Assembly: GCA_947501315.1 (NCBI GenBank)
Contig: CANMXH010000165.1
Location: forward strand, 1 to 5,075
Reading direction: 5' to 3'
Length of the DNA: 5,075 nucleotides
Source: Caulobacteraceae bacterium
GTDB lineage: Bacteria > Pseudomonadota > Alphaproteobacteria > Caulobacterales > Caulobacteraceae
A model generated the notes under the pieces. The model had not been told where the DNA came from, did not search any database, and saw only the letters and a list, made by a program, of their open reading frames with translations. A program made the translations under genes and the position numbers. Every line of letters begins with the position of its first letter. Positions within the stretch are counted from its first letter, which is position 1. Positions 1-5,075 of this stretch are shown one piece after another.

Positions 1-1
1 C

Positions 2-88
2 CCCCCGAGGGACGCCGTCCCCGCCGAGGGCACGCCGACCCGACCCCGCATCGATCCCCGCGACTGGCGGGTAAGACGCGGCGGCTGA
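2..88 (+). CDS. possible C-terminal end of an upstream gene (partial)
   Basis: This frame is open from the window edge to a TGA at 86-88 and would encode about 28 residues, ending in a basic tail (IDPRDWRVRRGG). Most of its codons end in G or C, as in the real genes here. Another frame is also open from the edge, to a TGA at 133-135, so frame choice is uncertain. No family can be recognised from so short a piece. If real, the gene ends about 100 bases before uvrB on the same strand. Confidence 0.25.
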   Translation, partial: PPRDAVPAEGTPTRPRIDPRDWRVRRGG

Positions 89-152
89 TCCCTCACGCCG
101 CCGTCATCCGGCTTGCAGGGCCGCTCCCGCCCTGATCGCTGTCCGCAGGCCT

Positions 153-182
153 GTGGCGTCCGCGCCCCCGGCCCCCTAGATT
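153..182 (+). promoter_or_regulatory. possible uvrB promoter
   Basis: CCTAGATT at 175-182 matches six of eight positions of the Caulobacter-type -10 element GCTANAWC. A weak -35 candidate, GTGGCGT, lies at 153-159 with a spacer slightly longer than usual. A -10 here would place the transcription start close to 188-190, on the uvrB ATG and inside the LexA box. The -10 match is moderate and the -35 is poor. The position relative to the SOS box is the main support. Confidence 0.3.
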
Positions 183-189
183 GCCGTTC

Positions 190-2529
<2,340 letters not shown>

Positions 2530-2541
2530 GGGGGGACCTCT

Positions 2542-2562
2542 CTACCAATCTGCGGTTGGTAG
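2542..2562 (+). terminator. perfect hairpin after uvrB
   Basis: CTACCAA (2542-2548) and TTGGTAG (2556-2562) form a perfect 7-bp stem with a 7-base loop, 12 bases after the uvrB stop. No run of T follows, so it is not a classical intrinsic terminator. It could stabilise the 3' end, assist Rho-dependent termination, or be an operator for the next gene. CCAATC (2545-2550) can instead pair with GATTGG (2568-2573), an alternative and exclusive fold. Confidence 0.35.
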
Positions 2563-2608
2563 CGGCTGATTGGCGCTTCAGGCACGCTTCCTTCGAAAGG
2601 AGCGCACC

Positions 2609-2827
2609 ATGCCGAAGTTCACCATCCTCTCCCGCGTCGACGCCTACGTCGACTACACCTGCGAGGTCGAGGCCGACGACATCGAGGAGGCGGTCGACCT
2701 GGCCTATGACGGCGACCCTTCGATCAAATGGACGGAGCAGGGCGTGGTCGAGTTCGACGCCCGCCATGTCGTGGCCCTCGACGCCAACGGCGACGAGATC
2801 GAGACCTGTTCGCGCGGCAAGGGCTGA
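2609..2827 (+). CDS. small acidic protein of unknown function, 72 aa
   Basis: The start ATG at 2609 has a good ribosome binding site, AAAGGAG at 2596-2602, six bases upstream; the frame also extends further upstream but without such a site. The protein opens MPKFTILSRVDAYVDYTCEV, probably two beta strands. It continues with an acidic helix (EADDIEEAVDLAYDGD, about residues 21-36) and further short strands to an ETC...GKG end. It has no signal peptide or membrane segment. Codon use matches the host. The strand-strand-acidic-helix pattern loosely resembles small DpnD/PcfM-like proteins and other short phage or accessory proteins, but no family can be assigned by eye. It lies 79 bases after uvrB, past a hairpin, and is followed by palindromic repeats and a DpnI-like gene remnant. 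It is probably its own transcription unit or a weak readthrough partner of uvrB. Confidence 0.72.
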   Translation: MPKFTILSRVDAYVDYTCEVEADDIEEAVDLAYDGDPSIKWTEQGVVEFDARHVVALDANGDEIETCSRGKG

Positions 2828-2844
2828 CCCGCGGACTCCCTGTT

Positions 2845-2875
2845 CCGCTCATCCCCGCGAACGCGGGGACCCAGT
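2845..2875 (+). repeat. REP-like palindromic repeat, left arm of an inverted pair
   Basis: The core is an almost perfect hairpin, TCCCCGCG-AA-CGCGGGGA, flanked by CCGCTCA on the left and CCCAGT on the right. It is the reverse complement of 2948-2978 with 30 of 31 positions matching. The spurious reading IPANAGTQ/IPANAGIQ marks it as a member of a widespread interspersed repeat class. It begins 17 bases after the stop of the 72-aa gene, so a role in transcript end protection or termination is possible. Confidence 0.85.
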
Positions 2876-2947
2876 CCTGTCCAGCGTGACGCAGGTGTTT
2901 CAGGACGGGCTGCCGGTCTGATTCATCGCCGCCCCATCACCCGAAGA

Positions 2948-2978
2948 ACTGGATCCCCGCGTTCGCGGGGATGAGCGG
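2948..2978 (-). repeat. REP-like palindromic repeat, right arm of an inverted pair
   Basis: This is the inverted partner of 2845-2875, differing at one base (ATCCAG versus ACCCAG on the repeat strand). With the left arm and the 72-base spacer it forms a 134-bp BIME-like unit. The spacer carries its own weak stem, GTCCTG (2874-2879) with CAGGAC (2901-2906). Transcribed RNA could fold either as two local hairpins or as one long 31-bp stem. Confidence 0.85.
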
Positions 2979-2984
2979 TTTGAT

Positions 2985-3011
2985 GGGTGGCCCCCCACCC
3001 GCTAAGGTGGG
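2985..3011 (+). promoter_or_regulatory. competing hairpins upstream of the DpnI-like remnant
   Basis: GGGTGG (2985-2990) can pair with CCACCC (2995-3000), and CCCACC (2994-2999) can pair with GGTGGG (3006-3011). The two stems exclude each other, and the second would hide the Shine-Dalgarno-like AAGGTGG (3004-3010) before the ATG at 3015. This may be a relic of translational control of a toxic nuclease or simply GC-rich coincidence. Confidence 0.3.
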
Positions 3012-3014
3012 TGC

Positions 3015-3389
3015 ATGAGGCAGGACGACAATCACTGGTGCGAGCTCGGCTTCGCCGAACCGGCCGTCGTCTTCAAGGGGGCGACCCAGACCGCGCGGTC
3101 GGTGACAGAGGCCTGGGTCGCGCTGCACGGCTTCTGTCCCAATTGCGCCGCCGACCGCCTGCCGCAACTGCCGAACAATTCGCCCGTCGCCGACTTCCGC
3201 TGCGGTGCCTGCCCACCTTTCCCGCTATCGTCATTCCGGGGGAGCGTAGCGAGGCCCGGAACCCAGCGGCGCGCGCGAGCGCGAAGCTGTCGGGAGCGCC
3301 GATGCGTGGTCAGGTCGCCTTCGGCGCCTCCCCGGGTCGCGCTTCGCGCGCCCGAGGATGACGAGGGGTTCCGGCCTTCGCCGGAATGA
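3015..3389 (+). pseudogene. 5' remnant of a DpnI-family restriction endonuclease
   Basis: Residues 11-66 of this frame align with the N-terminal catalytic domain of DpnI, the endonuclease that cuts methylated G(m6A)TC. Shared features are the ART/ARSVTEAWV stretch, FCPNC (Cys41, Cys44), NNSPVADF (Asp60, matching catalytic Asp53 of DpnI) and CGAC (Cys63, Cys66); the four cysteines are the expected zinc site. Immediately afterwards the expected E-x-K signature (Glu64 and Lys66 in DpnI) is replaced by PPFPLSS, read from the edge of the repeat element that begins at 3222. The frame then runs through the repeat to a meaningless stop at 3387. The remaining roughly 190 residues of the family, including the C-terminal winged-helix reader domain, are absent from the window. 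The start has AAGGTGG four bases upstream. It is probably inactive. Its codon use resembles the host. Confidence 0.82.
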
Positions 3390-3398
3390 CGATAGCGG
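3222..3398 (+). mobile_element. MITE/REP-like palindromic element, copy 1 (177 bp)
   Basis: Both ends carry the perfect 18-bp terminal inverted repeat CCGCTATCGTCATTCCGG (3222-3239 and 3381-3398), extendable to 20 bp here. Inner repeats CCGGAACCC (3256-3264) and GGGTTCCGG (3366-3374), and GCGCGAAGC (3279-3287) and GCTTCGCGC (3341-3349), make it a nested palindrome. The first 51 bases (3222-3272) and a 34-base stretch over the right end (3366-3399) are identical to copy 2 at 3805; the middle is similar but diverged. It encodes no protein. Spurious translation gives IPGERSEARNP. No target-site duplication is visible. Its left edge coincides with the break in the DpnI-like gene. Confidence 0.85.
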
Positions 3399-3435
3399 GA
3401 GGACGCTGGACACATCCTCAGGATATCGCATAGGT

Positions 3436-3450
3436 TGCGCATCATGCGCA
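3436..3450 (+). promoter_or_regulatory. inverted repeat over the GIY-YIG start codon
   Basis: TGCGCA-TCA-TGCGCA is a 6-bp stem with a three-base loop, and the ATG at 3444-3446 begins in the loop. A second short palindrome, ATCCT-C-AGGAT, lies at 3414-3424. Folding of the first would hinder initiation. It may equally be an operator or coincidence. Confidence 0.3.
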
Positions 3451-3785
3451 CGCATCGGAAGTTTGTCGCCACCTACATCATGGCCAGCCGGCGCAACGGC
3501 ACGCTCTACACCGGGGTCTCCGCCCACCTTCCGGCGCGGGTGTGGAAACATCGCACCGGTGCCTTTGAGGGCTTCAGCAAACGCCATGGCTGCACCCGAC
3601 TGGTCTGGTTTCAGCGCCACGCCTGGGTCGTCGACGCCATCCGCCTCGAAACGCAGATCAAGGGCTGGAAGCGCGACTGGAAGCTCCGGCTGATCGAGGA
3701 AGCCAATCCCGACTGGCACGATCTGGCGGCGGAGTGGTTTCCGGTGAACGATCCCGACTGGGTCCCGCCGGAAGAGCCGGACTGA
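3444..3785 (+). CDS. small single-domain GIY-YIG family nuclease, 113 aa
   Basis: The protein matches the short stand-alone GIY-YIG nuclease family (YhbQ/UPF0213-like, about 90-110 aa). Numbered from the ATG at 3444, the signature is seen as TYIMAS (Tyr11), LYTGVS (Tyr22, Gly24), Arg32 in PARVWKHR, a FEGFSKRHG stretch, catalytic Glu69 in LETQIKGWKRDWKLRLIEE, and Asn88 in ANPDW. All residues normally needed for metal-dependent cleavage are present; the second motif reads YTG rather than YVG/YIG. No extra DNA-binding domain is attached. An upstream in-frame TTG (3435) would add three residues; the ATG is chosen, with only a weak AGG at 3432-3434 as ribosome binding site. The gene lies exactly between two direct copies of a palindromic element (3222-3398 and 3805-3973), with 45 bases before it and 19 after. 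The physiological substrate is unknown. A link to the repeats is an inference. Confidence 0.93.
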   Translation: MRTHRKFVATYIMASRRNGTLYTGVSAHLPARVWKHRTGAFEGFSKRHGCTRLVWFQRHAWVVDAIRLETQIKGWKRDWKLRLIEEANPDWHDLAAEWFPVNDPDWVPPEEPD

Positions 3786-3804
3786 GGGTCCGCGCCCCAC
3801 CCCA

Positions 3805-3973
3805 CCGCTATCGTCATTCCGGGGGAGCGTAGCGAGGCCCGGAACCCAGCGGCGCCGAAGGCGAAATGGTCGGAACAGCCGCGCTCCCGGCAGGTTGGCT
3901 GCTACGCGCCGCCCTTCGGGTCGCGCTAACGCGCGCCGCTGGGTTCCGGCCTTCGCCGGAATGACGATAGCGG
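3805..3973 (+). mobile_element. MITE/REP-like palindromic element, copy 2 (169 bp)
   Basis: The 18-bp terminal inverted repeats are perfect (3805-3822 and 3956-3973). A second perfect 17-bp inverted repeat lies inside, CCGGAACCCAGCGGCGC (3839-3855) and its complement (3933-3949). TTCCGG-CCTTCG-CCGGAA near the right end forms its own hairpin. The element could fold as a long stem or as a multi-arm cruciform. Orientation is the same as copy 1. It starts 19 bases after the GIY-YIG stop, so it may also act as the transcript end. It is better preserved as a palindrome than copy 1. Confidence 0.87.
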
Positions 3974-4159
3974 GGAGGGGGAACGCGCACCCCACCGCTA
4001 CCAATCCGCCGATTGTCAGCACAATCCACCGCCCACCGTCCCCTCTCTCCCCCAATCCTTTCAACCCCTTGCGCCCCGCGCCGTCCCTTTTCGCCCCTTT
4101 CAGCCCGCCATAGGTCCCGCCCGTCGCAGACTCCGCCGCCTCAATACGGAGCGGAGATC
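3974..4159 (+). other. pyrimidine-rich intergenic region upstream of the coupled gene pair
   Basis: No gene is supported here. The + strand from about 4023 to 4105 is made mostly of C and T runs with few purines. CAATC-CGCC-GATTG (4002-4015) is a short hairpin; the 9-mer CTACCAATC at 3998 also occurs in the hairpin after uvrB at 2542. A GACTC site, a target of the GANTC methylase CcrM of Caulobacterales, lies at 4129-4133, close to the next start. No clear -35/-10 pair is seen, although a promoter for 4160 is expected here. Confidence 0.5.
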
Positions 4160-4366
4160 ATGAAGACGACGAAGACAAAACCCGACGCCCTCGACCGCGC
4201 GGTCCGGCGCGTGCAGACCGTCGAACGCCTTGCCCGCGAGGCGCGTGCGGTGGCGTCCATGCCGACCGGAACCCCGACGCTCGATGCGATCCAGGACGCG
4301 GCCATGACGGAGATCGACCGGGCGGTGGTGGCGCTGAGGCGCGATCAGGCGCGGGGGCATCGATGA
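4160..4366 (+). CDS. small helical protein of unknown function, 68 aa
   Basis: The ATG at 4160 has GGAG at 4148-4151 (eight bases upstream) and a second GGAG at 4153-4156, which decides the start over further in-frame extension upstream. The protein begins with a Lys/Thr-rich segment (MKTTKTKPDALDRAVRR) and is probably almost wholly alpha-helical, with two charged helices (about 9-32 and 43-64) separated by MPTGTPTL. It is basic overall and has no membrane segment or cysteine motif. Its stop overlaps the start of the next gene (ATGA, 4363-4366), so the two are probably translated together and act together. It is not recognised as a known family. A phage-like accessory or structural partner of the downstream protein is possible but unproven. 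Confidence 0.72.
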   Translation: MKTTKTKPDALDRAVRRVQTVERLAREARAVASMPTGTPTLDAIQDAAMTEIDRAVVALRRDQARGHR

Positions 4367-5010
4367 AGGCCCTGCCGAAGACCCGCTATGTCACCGTGGC
4401 GGCGGAGACCTGGGGGCTGATCCGGGGGGCCTATCTGTCGGGCCTGTCGGCGCCGACGGTGGCGGCGCGGTTCGGGGTGTCGGTGACGGCCCTGCGCAAA
4501 CATGCGGCGAAGGAGGGCTGGACCAAACGGGCTTTTGCCGCGCGTCAGGCCCTGGCGCGGTCGGCGCCGCCGTCCGGTCCGGAGTCCAGGGCCGGGCCCG
4601 CCACAACCGCTGACGGCCCCCCCGACGAGGCGGCGGTGCTGGCGGCCTGGCGCGCGCCCCTGCACATCCGCCCCGACGACCTCGCCCGCCGGGCCCTGGC
4701 CGGTGCCGCCCATGCGCTGAAGAGCGGCGAGGGGCTGAATGCCGTCCGCCTCGCCCGCGCCGCGACCGAGATCGCCCGCCTCAACGACGTCCTCAACTGG
4801 GCCGAGGAGGACCCGGCCGAGGCCGACGAACGGTTCGAGGCCGGTCAGGCCATGATGCGGATGTTCCTGCGCGAACAGGCCCTGACCCTCGCCCGGGACC
4901 TGACGGCCGGCCGCGACCTGCCGCCCGAATACGAGGACCTCAAGCTCGAACTGGCCCGACTGGAGGCCGTCCGCCCGGCCGGGGAAGCGGGGGCGAAAGG
5001 GGAGGGATGA
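4363..5010 (+). CDS. helix-turn-helix protein resembling a terminase small subunit, 215 aa
   Basis: Residues about 14-56 form a helix-turn-helix: WGLIRGAYLSGLSAPTVAAR, then FGVSVTALRKHAAKEGW, the arrangement seen in small terminase subunits and Sigma-70-region-4-like or resolvase-like HTHs. A Pro/Ser/Gly-rich linker (about 66-90) leads to a helical C-terminal part (about 91-205) containing DDLARRALAGAAHALKSGEG, DVLNWAEEDPAEADERFEAG and a long charged helix. The HTH implies binding to specific DNA; oligomerisation through the C-terminal helices would fit a terminase small subunit. A chromosomal regulator is the main alternative. The start is fixed by the four-base ATGA overlap with the 68-aa gene. 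The stop also sits in an ATGA (5007-5010) that could start another gene, but its continuation looks non-coding. Codon use matches the host. Confidence 0.85.
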   Translation: MKALPKTRYVTVAAETWGLIRGAYLSGLSAPTVAARFGVSVTALRKHAAKEGWTKRAFAARQALARSAPPSGPESRAGPATTADGPPDEAAVLAAWRAPLHIRPDDLARRALAGAAHALKSGEGLNAVRLARAATEIARLNDVLNWAEEDPAEADERFEAGQAMMRMFLREQALTLARDLTAGRDLPPEYEDLKLELARLEAVRPAGEAGAKGEG

Positions 5011-5054
5011 CAGCTTTGAGCGATTTCTGGGGGGGAGTGTCATTCCGCACCTCT

Positions 5055-5075
5055 CCCTCCCCCGGCGGGGGAGGG
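5055..5075 (+). repeat. GC-rich perfect hairpin at the window edge
   Basis: CCCTCCCCC (5055-5063) and GGGGGAGGG (5067-5075) form a perfect 9-bp stem around GGC. It lies 44 bases after the stop at 5010 and is cut by the window edge, so its full length is unknown. No T-run can be seen. It may be a terminator-like or interspersed palindromic element. Confidence 0.5.

Noticed and set aside
2845..2978. CRISPR-like array
   Set aside because: There are only two copies, in opposite orientation, with one 72-base spacer; direct regularly spaced repeats and cas genes are absent.
3231..4064. Minus-strand open frame of 277 codons spanning both palindromic elements
   Set aside because: It runs through both repeats (giving IPAKAGTQ-type spurious translation) and antisense through the well-supported GIY-YIG gene. 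This is a common mis-annotation caused by such repeats.
3895..4113. Short plus-strand open frame starting in repeat copy 2
   Set aside because: Half is repeat sequence and the rest a Pro/Ser-rich reading of the pyrimidine tract; there is no ribosome binding site and no resemblance to a protein.
4060..4116. Candidate promoter TTGCGC and CATAGGTC before the 68-aa gene
   Set aside because: The matches to Caulobacter-type -35/-10 elements are poor and the spacing is about 40 bases, too long.
5007..5075. Possible third coupled gene starting MTALSDFW at the ATGA overlap
   Set aside because: The start context is plausible, but after a few codons it reads into the GC-rich hairpin at 5055-5075, codon use is atypical and the window ends. 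It cannot be supported without more sequence.

Overview
The window is very GC-rich chromosomal DNA with strong G/C bias at third codon positions. It looks like an alphaproteobacterium of the Caulobacterales, probably Brevundimonas-like. Three things suggest this: the style of the UvrB protein, a GTTC-N7-GTTC LexA box of the alphaproteobacterial type, and two families of palindromic interspersed repeats whose spurious translations (IPANAGIQ, IPAKAGTQ, IPGERSEARNP) are common in such genomes. The genus is an inference.

Left part (1-2562): after a possible tail of an upstream gene comes uvrB (190-2529, nucleotide excision repair). A perfect SOS box lies directly on its start codon, no ribosome binding site is visible, and the layout suggests a leaderless, LexA-repressed transcript. 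A short perfect hairpin follows the stop codon.

Middle part (2563-3973) is an accessory patch. It holds a 72-residue acidic protein of unknown function, an inverted pair of 31-bp palindromic repeats, the first 66 or so codons of a DpnI-family restriction endonuclease, and a complete small GIY-YIG nuclease gene. The DpnI-like gene is cut off before its catalytic Glu and Lys at the edge of a 177-bp palindromic element. A second, 169-bp copy of that element in the same orientation follows the GIY-YIG gene. The GIY-YIG gene is therefore bracketed by two direct copies of a MITE/REP-like element, one of which sits at the break in the DpnI-like gene. The two repeat families share the same framework with compensated stem changes.

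Right part (3974-5075): a pyrimidine-rich intergenic stretch leads into two translationally coupled genes (ATGA overlap). One encodes a 68-residue helical protein and the other a 215-residue protein with an N-terminal helix-turn-helix resembling phage terminase small subunits. A GC-rich hairpin closes the window. The uvrB gene is housekeeping. The stretch from 2609 to 3973 looks like a decayed defence locus colonised by repeats.
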